The notes under the pieces were generated by a model. That model worked only from the letters and a program-made list of their open reading frames with translations, was not told the DNA's origin and did no database searches. Shown here in pieces: positions 37,717 to 46,558 of a stretch of 64,000 nt of DNA. Source of the stretch: Leuconostoc mesenteroides subsp. mesenteroides (GTDB lineage: Bacteria; Bacillota; Bacilli; Lactobacillales; Lactobacillaceae); NCBI GenBank assembly GCA_009676745.1, contig CP046062.1, positions 1,349,501 through 1,413,500 on the forward strand. Reading direction: 5' to 3'. The translations under genes were made by a program, and so were the position numbers. Numbering within the stretch: the first letter of the stretch is position 1; each line of letters starts with the position of its first letter.

Positions 37717-39046
37717 TGTTATTTTTATTGGTAGTGGTCATGCTGCATGGCACGGAGCACAAACGTTAGCTCGTTCAGGAAAAAAAGTAGCCTTAGTGGA
37801 AGAAAATAAGGTTGCTGGTACATGTACAAATTTTGGTTGTAATGCCAAAATACTGTTAGATGGTCCAGCTGAAATGGTGCATCATTTGAAGCATTATCAC
37901 GGTATCGGAATTAATGACACGCCCAACATCATTTGGCCAGAATTGATGGCTTATAAGCACCAAGTGATTGATCCTTTATCGGATGGTTTAGCACACATGC
38001 TTTCTGTTGATGGAATTGATATTATTAATGGACATGCTAAATTTTTGAATAATGAAAAAATTGTTGTTGCTGATCAAGTTTATCAGGCTGAAAAATTTGT
38101 GATTGCTACTGGACAGCGACCCGCAAAACTACCAATTTCTGGTTCAGAATTTATGAAAGACAGTACAGATTTTCTAGACTTACCTGATATGCCAAAGTCC
38201 ATAGTATTTGTTGGCGCGGGTTATATTGCAATGGAATTTGCTTCAATTGCTCATGCTGCTGGGAGCGATGTTACTTTAATTGAATACGGGGACCATGCTT
38301 TAAATGGATTTGATAAGGTCTATTCTCAAAAAGTCGTTGAGGATATGACCGAGAAAGGTATCCATTTTACATTCAACCAAGCTGTTTCAAGTGTATCGTT
38401 ACTTGACAATGGACAATATCAAGTTGATACAGTGCAGGGAGAAACGTATCATGTTGACTATGTTATGGATACAACAGGTCGTGTGCCCAATATTGAAGAA
38501 TTAGCCTTAGACGACATTAATGTTTTGTATGATAAGCAAGGTATTGTAGTTAACGATCATTTACAAACTTCTGTTGACAATATTTACGCTAGTGGCGATG
38601 TGATTTCTAAAACAATACCAAGATTGACACCAACTGCTACTTTTGAATCGAATTATATTGCCAGCGTTTTACTAGGTAATCAGGAACCCATAAATTACTC
38701 TGTGGTGCCAACAGTAGCTTTTACATTACCTCGTGTAGCACAAATAGGGGTAACCGTCGACGAAGCGGCTAAGGATGAGAACCTACAGGTACATGAAATT
38801 CCTTATGGAAGAGTTATGCGATTTCAGACAAAGAACGATGTTCACGCAGCCATTAAAATCGTAGTCAATGAAAATAAGCAGCTAGTTGGTGCAGCTTTAA
38901 TCGGTGATTTTGCTCCAGAGGTTGTCAATGCATTAGTTCCTGTGATTAATCAGCAGTATACAAGTTCGGATATCAAATCGCAAATTTATGCGTTTCCAAC
39001 TGACTCAGGTATTATATTGCCAATGATTTCAAATTATTTAGCATAA
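37706..39046 (+). CDS. FAD-dependent pyridine nucleotide-disulfide oxidoreductase
   Basis: 446-residue class I flavin disulfide reductase. FAD-binding IFIGSGHAAWHGAQTLARSGKKVALVE, redox pair in GTCTNFGCNAKILL (C-x4-C), NAD(P) motif VFVGAGYIAMEFASIA, second FAD motif NIYASGDV and a C-terminal dimerisation domain. The closest described groups are mercuric-reductase-like and glutathione-reductase-like proteins of lactic acid bacteria. The final residues lack the HPT/HxxxxE dyad of true glutathione reductase (region reads AFPTDSGIILPM), so the acceptor is uncertain. Co-transcribed with MarR and the quinone-reductase-like gene. Confidence 0.88.
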   Translation: MNYDVIFIGSGHAAWHGAQTLARSGKKVALVEENKVAGTCTNFGCNAKILLDGPAEMVHHLKHYHGIGINDTPNIIWPELMAYKHQVIDPLSDGLAHMLSVDGIDIINGHAKFLNNEKIVVADQVYQAEKFVIATGQRPAKLPISGSEFMKDSTDFLDLPDMPKSIVFVGAGYIAMEFASIAHAAGSDVTLIEYGDHALNGFDKVYSQKVVEDMTEKGIHFTFNQAVSSVSLLDNGQYQVDTVQGETYHVDYVMDTTGRVPNIEELALDDINVLYDKQGIVVNDHLQTSVDNIYASGDVISKTIPRLTPTATFESNYIASVLLGNQEPINYSVVPTVAFTLPRVAQIGVTVDEAAKDENLQVHEIPYGRVMRFQTKNDVHAAIKIVVNENKQLVGAALIGDFAPEVVNALVPVINQQYTSSDIKSQIYAFPTDSGIILPMISNYLA

Positions 39047-39062
39047 TTAAGGAGATTTTATT

Positions 39063-40001
39063 TTGAAAGCAGCAGTCATTGATCAGTATGGTGGCAGAGA
39101 ACAGCTGAAAGTTATCGATATACCTGTTCCGACAATACAAGCAGACGAAGTTTTAGTAGAAAACATGGCCACAAGTATTAACCCAATCGACTATAAAGCG
39201 CGAGAAGGTTTTTTAAAACAGATGTTTCCATGGCAATTCCCAGTGATTCTAGGTTGGGACATCGCTGGTATAGTTGCTTCTACTGGATCTGAGGTAGCAA
39301 ATTTTAAAGTTGGAGATCCAGTGTTTTCTCGACCAGATATTGACACAAGAAGAATGAATGGTTCGTATGCAGAATATACAGCTGTTAAAGCGGATAAATT
39401 GGCACTAAAGCCAAATAATATTAGTTTTGTTGAGGCTGCTGCTGTTCCTTTAGCTGGGCTAACTGCCTTACAAATGCTGAGAAAACTTCAGTTATCATCC
39501 AATCAAAAAATATTAATTCAAGCTGGTGCTGGTGGCGTTGGTATTTATGCAATTCAACTGGCTAAAATGCTTGGTGCATATGTAGTAACAACTGCTAGCC
39601 AAAATAACCATGAATTTGTGAAATCTTTAGGGGCAGATTTTGTAATTGATTATCACAAAGACAATATTCAAGATTTGTTATCTGATTTCGATGCTGTGTT
39701 GGACACAGTTGGTGATGTTGATAATGGGATTGCTATTCTTAAATCCGGTGGACATCTTGTCACTATTTCCAACAAGTTAACTGATCAACAGAAAAAAACA
39801 TCAGACAAAACTGTGACAGAAGGGTGGTTAAACCCGAGCGGGCAAGATTTATCAATCTTAGCGTCGTATATCGCCAAAGGTGAGCTTCAAATTGTAGTGG
39901 ATTCTCTTTACCCATTAACTACAGACGGCATTCAATCAGCCCACGAGCGCAGCGAAACACACCATGCCCGAGGAAAAGTAGTTGTTCAAATTAAAGAGTA
40001 G
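39063..40001 (+). CDS. NADPH:quinone reductase-like zinc-free MDR oxidoreductase
   Basis: 312-residue medium-chain reductase without zinc ligands. NMATSINPIDYKAREG and GWDIAGIV at the N terminus, and nucleotide motif AGAGGVGIYAIQLAKMLGA. Probably reduces quinones or reactive enals. TTG start at 39063 with AAGGAG upstream. Third gene of the MarR operon, ended by the terminator at 40045. Theme: electrophile or oxidative stress. Confidence 0.9.
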   Translation: MKAAVIDQYGGREQLKVIDIPVPTIQADEVLVENMATSINPIDYKAREGFLKQMFPWQFPVILGWDIAGIVASTGSEVANFKVGDPVFSRPDIDTRRMNGSYAEYTAVKADKLALKPNNISFVEAAAVPLAGLTALQMLRKLQLSSNQKILIQAGAGGVGIYAIQLAKMLGAYVVTTASQNNHEFVKSLGADFVIDYHKDNIQDLLSDFDAVLDTVGDVDNGIAILKSGGHLVTISNKLTDQQKKTSDKTVTEGWLNPSGQDLSILASYIAKGELQIVVDSLYPLTTDGIQSAHERSETHHARGKVVVQIKE

Positions 40002-40044
40002 CAATAAATACTTGTTTATATTAGTTAAGTCTATATTACTGAAT

Positions 40045-40075
40045 TAAAAAAGCGCAGCTAGTGCTGTGCTTTTTG
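40045..40075 (+). terminator. Terminator between convergent genes
   Basis: AAAAAAGCGCAGC-TAGT-GCTGTGCTTTTT; suitable for both strands. Confidence 0.85.
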
Positions 40076-40086
40076 TGTATAGAATA

Positions 40087-40911
40087 TCACTTATAGTTTA
40101 GTTCTAGCATATGCTGATAATGTTGATAAAGAATAGTGAATCGATTAATATTGTGTTTATCCCACGGTTTCGGACGTCCACAAAAATGTAAAATAGACGT
40201 GTTAGTTATCACCCAGTTTGTATCAACCTGACCACGGCTCTTAGCAAAGTGAACGATATTATCTCGCGTATCAAAATTCCAAACTTCTTCCGGTATACTC
40301 AAGATTTGATCACCATATAAATAATTTAAAATATCCTGATCAGGAAGTACCAGCTCTTTGGCATGTTCCCTAATTAAATTTAAAATATCATCTTTATGAA
40401 CTTTTGCGCGCATTTTGTTTAAATCTAACAGCATCACACCGGAATTAAAGTATTCATTTTTAGTGCGCAGTCTAACATTGTTAATGGTTTGATTGATTCC
40501 CGTTAGCCCCAAATGACTTGCTGCTGCTATCATATTGCCTTTTAAGTCTATCGACCATAGTGCTTCAATTGGATTTAATATCAAAGTGTCAGGGTCTAAG
40601 TAAATAATGCGTTCTAAATCAGCTGGCAGATATTCAGCGCAAAGTAATCGATAATACATTTCCGTTGGATATTGTTTAAGCGTAGGGGCAGTTTGCCAAT
40701 AAGTTGCGTCAATCTTTAACGGATGAAAGTCATACGCCAATTTGTCTGTAAAACCTTTAAAATCATCGATTTCGGCTTTTGATATCGAGTCGTGTAGCAG
40801 CCAAATAGAAAACCTAGATTTAACATTTGTTTCTTTCAGCGATAAGAGCATGACTTTTAAGGGCTTTATGTAGGACTTGTCTAAAGTGACTAAAATGCTT
40901 ATTTCTTTCAT
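40087..40911 (-). CDS. Glycosyltransferase family 8 protein
   Basis: 274-residue GT8 enzyme using a UDP-sugar. LVTLDKSYIKPLKVMLLSL at the N terminus, the metal-binding YLDPDTLIL (DxD) and FNSGVMLLDL, then HFCGRPKPWD at the C terminus. These are the galactosyl/glucosyltransferase signatures of the family. Acceptor unknown, perhaps a wall polysaccharide or glycolipid. Stands alone. Confidence 0.92.
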   Translation of the reverse strand: MKEISILVTLDKSYIKPLKVMLLSLKETNVKSRFSIWLLHDSISKAEIDDFKGFTDKLAYDFHPLKIDATYWQTAPTLKQYPTEMYYRLLCAEYLPADLERIIYLDPDTLILNPIEALWSIDLKGNMIAAASHLGLTGINQTINNVRLRTKNEYFNSGVMLLDLNKMRAKVHKDDILNLIREHAKELVLPDQDILNYLYGDQILSIPEEVWNFDTRDNIVHFAKSRGQVDTNWVITNTSILHFCGRPKPWDKHNINRFTILYQHYQHMLELNYK

Positions 40912-40919
40912 TATTATGA

Positions 40920-41301
40920 GATCCTTATATCTGGCAGTTTATTGATAAAATACTTGCAATATAAATTATACAGTATCTATTCTCTATTAGAAGTACGAAA
41001 AAACAGAAGAAAGATGCAGAAAAACCTTTAATATAAGCATCAAGCCTAATTGATAGCCATTTTTAGACGACCATGATACACTTAAATTGTAATTGGAAAC
41101 TATCAACTAGCTGTGTCAGCCAAGAAGCAGCTAGTTGATAGTTCATCAATTCGAAAATAAACAATGTTACGACGCACTTATTTCAACTGTAGGTTTTAAA
41201 CGCGCCTTTTTTGCGTGCACGAAAGTTTTGGCTGAGAACACTCTAAATTTAAAAGCTCACACTCGAATTAATGCGAAGAACATTAGGAGAGTAAGAAAAC
41301 T
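40920..41301 (+). promoter_or_regulatory. Leader region of the Mn-type ABC operon with a 16-bp perfect stem-loop
   Basis: Promoter-like TTGATA (41050) and GATACA (41075). A perfect inverted repeat AACTATCAACTAGCTG (41098-41113) / CAGCTAGTTGATAGTT (41128-41143) with a 14-base loop lies just after the expected start. It lacks a T tract, so it is not a classic terminator. No known riboswitch class recognised in the remaining 160 bases. Confidence 0.5.
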
Positions 41302-42042
41302 ATGATTAAAGTCCGCGATTTGACGGTGGCCTATGATGGCACACCGGTTTTCACGAACCTATCAATTCAATTTGAGCCTGGTAAAATCACCGGTATCATC
41401 GGACCTAACGGTGCAGGAAAATCAACAATGATTAAAGGCATTTTAGGATTGATAAACAAGCAGAATGGTAAAGTTACATTACACGACGAGCCAATCGCAA
41501 AGCAGTTAAAAAAAATTGCTTATGTGGAGCAACGTGCTGCTTTAGATCTAACTTTTCCAATCAACGTTTTTGATACTGTTTTAACAGGCACGTACCCTAA
41601 TTTGGGGCTGTTTAATATTCCCGGCACGAAAGAAAAAGATGCCGCCAAAAAAGCATTAGAAGACGTTAAATTATCTACGTTTAGCCAACGACAAATTGGC
41701 GAATTGTCTGGTGGCCAATTGCAACGTGTTTTCGTTGCGCGTGCAATTGTTCAAAATGCTGATGTTATTATTTTAGACGAACCTTTTGTCGGTATAGATA
41801 TGAAGTCTGAAGCTGATATTATGGCTATCTTAAAACAATGGCGTACTGCAGGGAAAACCATTATTGTTGTACATCACGATTTGAATAAAGTAACAACTTA
41901 TTTTGATAATCTGGTGATTATCAATCACGGTATTACTGCATATGGGGCTACAGCCGATGTTTTCACAAAAGAAAACATTGCCTCTGCATTTAGTGGTGAT
42001 CTATCATCGATCTTGTTTGAAGAGGAGGATCAACATGCATAG
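41302..42042 (+). CDS. Mn2+/Zn2+-type ABC transporter ATP-binding protein
   Basis: 246-residue ATPase. Walker A GPNGAGKST, signature LSGGQLQR, Walker B VIILDEPF, switch His VVHHD. Family of MntB/PsaB/SitB-type metal importers. AGGAG before the ATG. First gene of a three-gene operon in the order ATPase, permease, binding protein. Confidence 0.93.
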   Translation: MIKVRDLTVAYDGTPVFTNLSIQFEPGKITGIIGPNGAGKSTMIKGILGLINKQNGKVTLHDEPIAKQLKKIAYVEQRAALDLTFPINVFDTVLTGTYPNLGLFNIPGTKEKDAAKKALEDVKLSTFSQRQIGELSGGQLQRVFVARAIVQNADVIILDEPFVGIDMKSEADIMAILKQWRTAGKTIIVVHHDLNKVTTYFDNLVIINHGITAYGATADVFTKENIASAFSGDLSSILFEEEDQHA

Positions 42043-42877
42043 TATTGAATTATTCATTGACGGACTAACAAAATATAATTTCTTGCAAACAGCACTAATT
42101 ACATCAATATTAGTTGGTATTATGTCAGGAATCATCGGATCCTTCATCATATTGCGAGGCATGTCTTTAATGGGTGATGCAATTTCGCACGCCGTATTAC
42201 CTGGCGTTGCGGTTGCATACATGCTCGGAATTAACTTGTTATTCGGTGCTTCTGTCTTCGGTATTTTAGCAGCATCATTAATTGGTGTTGTTACGATGAA
42301 GTCAAAGTTGAAAAATGATACAGCCATAGGAATTGTATTTTCTGCCTTCTTTGCATTAGGATTTATTCTTATCTCATTAGCAGAGTCTGCGACCAATTTG
42401 CACCACATTTTATTTGGAAACGTCCTAGCTGTTTCTGACAATGATTTAATTACTACTGCAATTGTGCTTGCCATAGTATTATTGTTTGTTGTTATCTTTT
42501 ATAAAGAGTTACTTATCACATCATTTGACAACACCTTTGCTAAAGCTTATGGTCTTAAAACTCAAATTATGCATTACGCTCTAATGCTTGTTTTGACGTT
42601 AGTGACGGTGACAGCTTTGCAAACGGTCGGAATTATCTTAATAGTAGCCATGCTAATTACACCAGCAGCTACAGCTTACTTATTAACGAATCGTATGTCT
42701 CATATGATGATTGTTGCTGCGGTCTTTTCTGTCATATCCTCGATTGTAGGGTTGTACCTAAGTTTCACATTTAACTGGGCATCAGGTCCAGCAATTGTTC
42801 TTACAGCAGCAATTTTCTTTACATTGGCCTTTATTTTTTCACCAAAACAAGGCATTGTCTTTAAAAGAAAGTCTTAA
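42035..42877 (+). CDS. Metal ABC transporter permease
   Basis: 280-residue ABC-3 family permease with 8-9 helices; GSFIILRGMSLMGDAISHAVLPGVAVAYMLG is the family signature. The frame opens at 41942, but ATG 42035 follows AGGAGG and overlaps the ATPase gene by 8 bases. Confidence 0.93.
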   Translation: MHSIELFIDGLTKYNFLQTALITSILVGIMSGIIGSFIILRGMSLMGDAISHAVLPGVAVAYMLGINLLFGASVFGILAASLIGVVTMKSKLKNDTAIGIVFSAFFALGFILISLAESATNLHHILFGNVLAVSDNDLITTAIVLAIVLLFVVIFYKELLITSFDNTFAKAYGLKTQIMHYALMLVLTLVTVTALQTVGIILIVAMLITPAATAYLLTNRMSHMMIVAAVFSVISSIVGLYLSFTFNWASGPAIVLTAAIFFTLAFIFSPKQGIVFKRKS

Positions 42878-42956
42878 ATCAAAGTAGTCTAAATTGAAAC
42901 AAAAAGAATTATCAAAGCCAGCGTATATTACGCAGAATATAGTGGAGAAATTGAAA

Positions 42957-43898
42957 ATGATTAAACGCTTGAGTATTATCGTAGTGGCCGTTGTTGTCAT
43001 ATTAAGTGGTGTGCTGTGGTTTGTTAATAGTAGTCAAGGCGGAAAAACAAGTCAACATGATAAGTTACAAGTTGTTGCGACAAACTCGATTATTGGTAAC
43101 ATGGTTGAGGAAGTTGCTGGTAATAAAGTCAACTTACATATCATCGTGCCACGTGGTACTGACCCGCACGAATACGAACCGCGTCCACAAGATATTTCAG
43201 CAGCACAAGAAGCTGATGTACTCTTTCACAATGGACTAAACCTTGAAACTGGGGGCTCTGGTTGGTTCAAAAAAATGTATCAAAATGCAGGAAAGAAAAT
43301 AGACAAGCAAGTGTTTGCTGTTTCAAAAGGCGTGGTAGCTAAGCATCTGACTGACAAAGGGAAGGAAAATGAATTAGATCCTCACGCTTGGTTGGATATG
43401 CAAAACGGTATCAAGTATGTTAAAAATATTGAAAAAGTATTAATTGCTCAAGATCCTGATAATGCTAGCACATATAAGAAGCGAACAGCAGCCTACGTTG
43501 AGAAACTATCTTCCTTAGATGAAAGTGCTAAAAATAAGTTCAATAATATTCCTGAAAATAAGAAATTATTAGTGACTTCTGAGGGTGCATTTAAATATTT
43601 CTCAGCAGCTTATGGTATCACACCAGCATTTATTTGGGAAATCAATACAGAGTCTCAAGGTACACCCGAGCAGATGAAACAAGTATTGGCGAAAATTAGA
43701 GCTACTAATGTACCTTCATTATTCGTGGAAAGTTCAGTGTCTCCTAAGGCAATGGAGAAGGTTTCTAAGGAAACTGGCTTACCTATTTATTCAAAAATTT
43801 ATACGGATTCTTTGGCTAAAAAAGGTCAGCCAGCGGATACTTATTACGGTATGATGAAATGGAACCTGGATAAGATTTCAGAAGGCCTGTCAAAGTAA
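42957..43898 (+). CDS. Mn2+/Zn2+-type ABC transporter substrate-binding protein without lipobox Cys
   Basis: 313-residue cluster A-I binding protein. Likely metal ligands: His in GTDPHEYEP, His in LDPHAWLD, Glu in VTSEGAFKYF and Asp in KIYTDSLA, matching the His/His/Glu/Asp set of PsaA/MntC-type Mn2+ proteins. There is no His-rich loop, which disfavours a Zn2+ scavenger. The N terminus MIKRLSIIVVAVVVILSGVL has no Cys where lipoproteins of this family carry the lipidated one, so it is probably held by an uncleaved helix or released. ATG 42957 follows GGAG; the frame opens at 42894. Confidence 0.9.
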   Translation: MIKRLSIIVVAVVVILSGVLWFVNSSQGGKTSQHDKLQVVATNSIIGNMVEEVAGNKVNLHIIVPRGTDPHEYEPRPQDISAAQEADVLFHNGLNLETGGSGWFKKMYQNAGKKIDKQVFAVSKGVVAKHLTDKGKENELDPHAWLDMQNGIKYVKNIEKVLIAQDPDNASTYKKRTAAYVEKLSSLDESAKNKFNNIPENKKLLVTSEGAFKYFSAAYGITPAFIWEINTESQGTPEQMKQVLAKIRATNVPSLFVESSVSPKAMEKVSKETGLPIYSKIYTDSLAKKGQPADTYYGMMKWNLDKISEGLSK

Positions 43899-43925
43899 AA
43901 TAAAAACAGTGTCAATCTTTTTTAT

Positions 43926-43965
43926 AAAAACGCCACAACTATTCAAACTGCTGTGGCGTTTTTAT
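43926..43965 (+). terminator. Terminator after the metal ABC operon
   Basis: AAAAACGCCACAAC pairs with GCTGTGGCGTTTTT (one mismatch region). Confidence 0.88.
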
Positions 43966-44115
43966 TGTTATTAAACTTTAGTTGGCTATCTTAAATAAAC
44001 ATTGTCAATGAACAAAAATAAGGCGTCATTTACTGATTTAGTTTGATGTCATGATACAATAAGCCAAATACAATAAACGACGAATGCTATCTGAACAATG
44101 AAAGGAAGAAATGCT

Positions 44116-44721
44116 TTGTTAAAAAAATGGTTAACTACTGTCTTGCTAGCTGTTATCACTTTATTGTTGATAATCATTGTATATTTGCTGTATTCTAATC
44201 ACAACAATACTAATACTCCAAGAAGAACCGACACTACTTTTAATGCTAGTTCTTCTAATGAAATTTCATCCAATGATGCCTTGCTAAGCCTAGCTAAAAT
44301 AAGAAGGATATTTTATAAAAGATATCCTAATACGTCTATCACGTCAATTGAATTAGAAAAAAATTTATCTTCGAAACATTATGATATTACAGGGGTAGAT
44401 GACAATACAGCGTATACATTAAAAATTCATGCTGATACTGGTAAAGTTATCGCTCACAACACCGAACAGTTGGATGCTGATGAAAAGAATGGTACTACTA
44501 AAAATAATGATGCTATAGCATTTGATAATATTATATCTCTAGAAAGTGCCGTAAATAAGGCCAAGGATGTTGCCGGCGGTGGCTCCTTAAAGGAATGGTC
44601 TTTGGAAAAAGATGATGGTCGCACTTATTGGGAAGTTACATTAAAGGACGAAAATTCTGATGTGACAGTTAAGCTTGATGCAAGTGATGGTCAAGTTATA
44701 GAAAAAGACGAAGATGACTAA
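44116..44721 (+). CDS. Membrane-anchored PepSY-domain protein
   Basis: 201 residues: one N-terminal membrane helix, a Ser/Asn-rich linker, and two PepSY repeats (KIRRIFYKRYPNTSITSIELEKN...YTLKIHADTGKVI and AVNKAKDVAGG...YWEVTLKDENSDVTVKLDASDGQVI). PepSY modules commonly inhibit or bind secreted proteases; function here unknown. I prefer TTG 44116, 8 bases after AGGAAG, over ATG 44098, which has no ribosome site. Confidence 0.8.
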   Translation: MLKKWLTTVLLAVITLLLIIIVYLLYSNHNNTNTPRRTDTTFNASSSNEISSNDALLSLAKIRRIFYKRYPNTSITSIELEKNLSSKHYDITGVDDNTAYTLKIHADTGKVIAHNTEQLDADEKNGTTKNNDAIAFDNIISLESAVNKAKDVAGGGSLKEWSLEKDDGRTYWEVTLKDENSDVTVKLDASDGQVIEKDEDD

Positions 44722-44842
44722 ATATTGCAAGACAATAGTAGTTAAAATTCGAAACATTCTTCATTAATTTTCAAGAAACCGTATGTTATAATGGATAGCA
44801 TCCAATAGACAATTCGTCAAAATTTAGGGGTAACGGGGAATA

Positions 44843-46078
44843 ATGAAGAAAAATAGAGATATGAATACGCCATCAGTTACTAAAAGCCGTATGGCGTTAT
44901 TTCATAGTAAAAAACGTAGCTCATCATTTAAATTGTATATCGTTTTAGCAGCGACTACTGTGTTACTATCTGCTTTTGGCTATGCTGCATACTATTTTTA
45001 TAGTTTAAATAACACGCTTAGTAAATCATTTTCATCAACAGGTCTGGATTCTGAAAAAAAAGCTACACAATTAATTCAGGATAAAAAGCCAGTATCTTTC
45101 TTAGTTTTGGGCACAGATATTGGCACAGACGGTGGATTTGGCACAGATCGTAGTCGTGTAGGCTTAACTGACTCTATGATGGTTGTAACTGTTAATCCCA
45201 AATCTGAGACAACTACTTTAATTTCTATTCCAAGAGATATCATGACATCTATTTCTGGTTTTGAGAGCAGTTTTCCTCAAAAATTGAATGCTGCCTATGC
45301 ATTTAAGACCGCTTCGGATAAGAATGTTTCGTTGGGGGATGGTGTAAGTACAACAATGGATACCATACAAAAAATGTTTAATTTTCCAATCAACTATTTC
45401 GCTATGGTCAACATGAGTGGGCTTGGGGATGTCGTCGAGCAACTTGGTGGTGTGCAAGTTAAGTCACCTTTAACGTTTGCCTTTAGCCAAGAAACTGCCC
45501 ACGAAAGTGGCAAAGATTTGTATCAGTTTACGGAGGGCGTTAGTACATTTAAGTACGCTGCTGATGGTGAAAATTTTAAAACCTATAGTAAAATGAATGG
45601 ACAGGCAGCCTTGGCGTTTTCTCGAATGCGATATCAAGATCCAAAGGGTGATTACGGCCGAACTGAACGACAACGCTTGTTATTGCAACAAATTATTAGT
45701 AGAGTTAAGCAAAATCCGACTCAAGTAGTTAATTTAAAATTCATAAATTCGACGACAAAAAACATTGCTTCTAATCTAAAATCGGAAGATATGTTGAAAT
45801 TAGGTACTAACTACCTTAATGCTTCAAAGCATATTGTTTCATATACTGTTCAAGGACAAGGTGAGACATTTGAAGGTATTTCATACCAACGTGTCACCAC
45901 TGCACAGCGACAAGCAATAACGGACAAAGTTAGAAGTAGTTTGAATTTAAAAGCAGCTACAACTGGAAATGAATTTGGTAGTCATATTACAGAAAATAAT
46001 TTAGCTCAAGTAGGTACCGCAGATCAATTGTATCCAGAAAACAATACTGACGAAAATATGCAGTTGCATGAAGAGTAA
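44843..46078 (+). CDS. LytR-CpsA-Psr family wall-polymer ligase
   Basis: 411 residues. A cytoplasmic basic N terminus, one membrane helix (about 35-55) and an LCP domain: FLVLGTDIGTDGG, DSMMVVTVNPKSETTTLISIPRDI and YGRTERQRLLLQQI contain the Arg/Asp residues that bind the polyprenyl pyrophosphate. It would attach teichoic acid or polysaccharide to peptidoglycan outside the membrane. Starts at ATG after AGGGG. Ended by a terminator. Confidence 0.92.
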   Translation: MKKNRDMNTPSVTKSRMALFHSKKRSSSFKLYIVLAATTVLLSAFGYAAYYFYSLNNTLSKSFSSTGLDSEKKATQLIQDKKPVSFLVLGTDIGTDGGFGTDRSRVGLTDSMMVVTVNPKSETTTLISIPRDIMTSISGFESSFPQKLNAAYAFKTASDKNVSLGDGVSTTMDTIQKMFNFPINYFAMVNMSGLGDVVEQLGGVQVKSPLTFAFSQETAHESGKDLYQFTEGVSTFKYAADGENFKTYSKMNGQAALAFSRMRYQDPKGDYGRTERQRLLLQQIISRVKQNPTQVVNLKFINSTTKNIASNLKSEDMLKLGTNYLNASKHIVSYTVQGQGETFEGISYQRVTTAQRQAITDKVRSSLNLKAATTGNEFGSHITENNLAQVGTADQLYPENNTDENMQLHEE

Positions 46079-46130
46079 ATGTAGCATTAGAAAAAGACAT
46101 GTTATTTAACGTTTCTTTTATAAACATAAT

Positions 46131-46162
46131 AAAAAGCAGCCTTGGGAGGGGGCTGCTTTTTG
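46131..46162 (+). terminator. Terminator after the LCP gene
   Basis: AAAAAGCAGCC pairs with GGCTGCTTTTT. The 250 bases beyond are AT-rich with no gene seen until the riboswitch. Confidence 0.88.
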
Positions 46163-46437
46163 GGAGAGAAAAGAATATTATCTTATAGGGAGAAAGAAAA
46201 TATATTCTTATTATAAATAGTGGAGTATACCTCTGTTAAGGTATGTAATTATAATACTGCGACAATGTTAAATGAATATAAAAATTTTTTACTTTTAGTT
46301 GCTTTACTTTACTTGTTGTTTTCGACAGGTTCTTTGTCCGATAAAAGATAAGAAAGAAATGAAATCACTATATTAGACAATAAAAAAATAGCATGATACA
46401 CTTGTACTATGAATTAATGTGTTTTTAATTTAACAAC

Positions 46438-46527
46438 CTTGCGGGAGTAGCGGCGCATGTGCGTGGGAAACTGACTTACTAGATTGTTTACTTTCTAGCG
46501 GCCAACCTTAAACAGCAAGACGCAAAG
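46438..46527 (+). ncRNA. yybP-ykoY (Mn2+) riboswitch
   Basis: Conserved GGGAGTAGC near the 5' end and CAGCAAGAC near the 3' end, joined by a closing stem CTTGCG/CGCAAAG. This is the layout of the Mn2+-sensing yybP-ykoY class, including the Lactococcus yoaB leader. It ends 31 bases before the ATPase start, and no strong terminator follows, which suggests translational control. Mn2+ binding would turn the gene on. Confidence 0.87.
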
Positions 46528-46558
46528 AATATTTTCTCTTAAAGGAGTGTATCAAAAT

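Noticed and set aside
41098-41143. Perfect stem-loop as a Rho-independent terminator
   Set aside because: No T tract on either strand; listed instead as a leader structure.
42004-42474. Long minus-strand ORF (156 codons) opposite the metal permease gene
   Set aside because: Mirror of a strongly conserved membrane permease in the plus frame; no ribosome site or family pattern.
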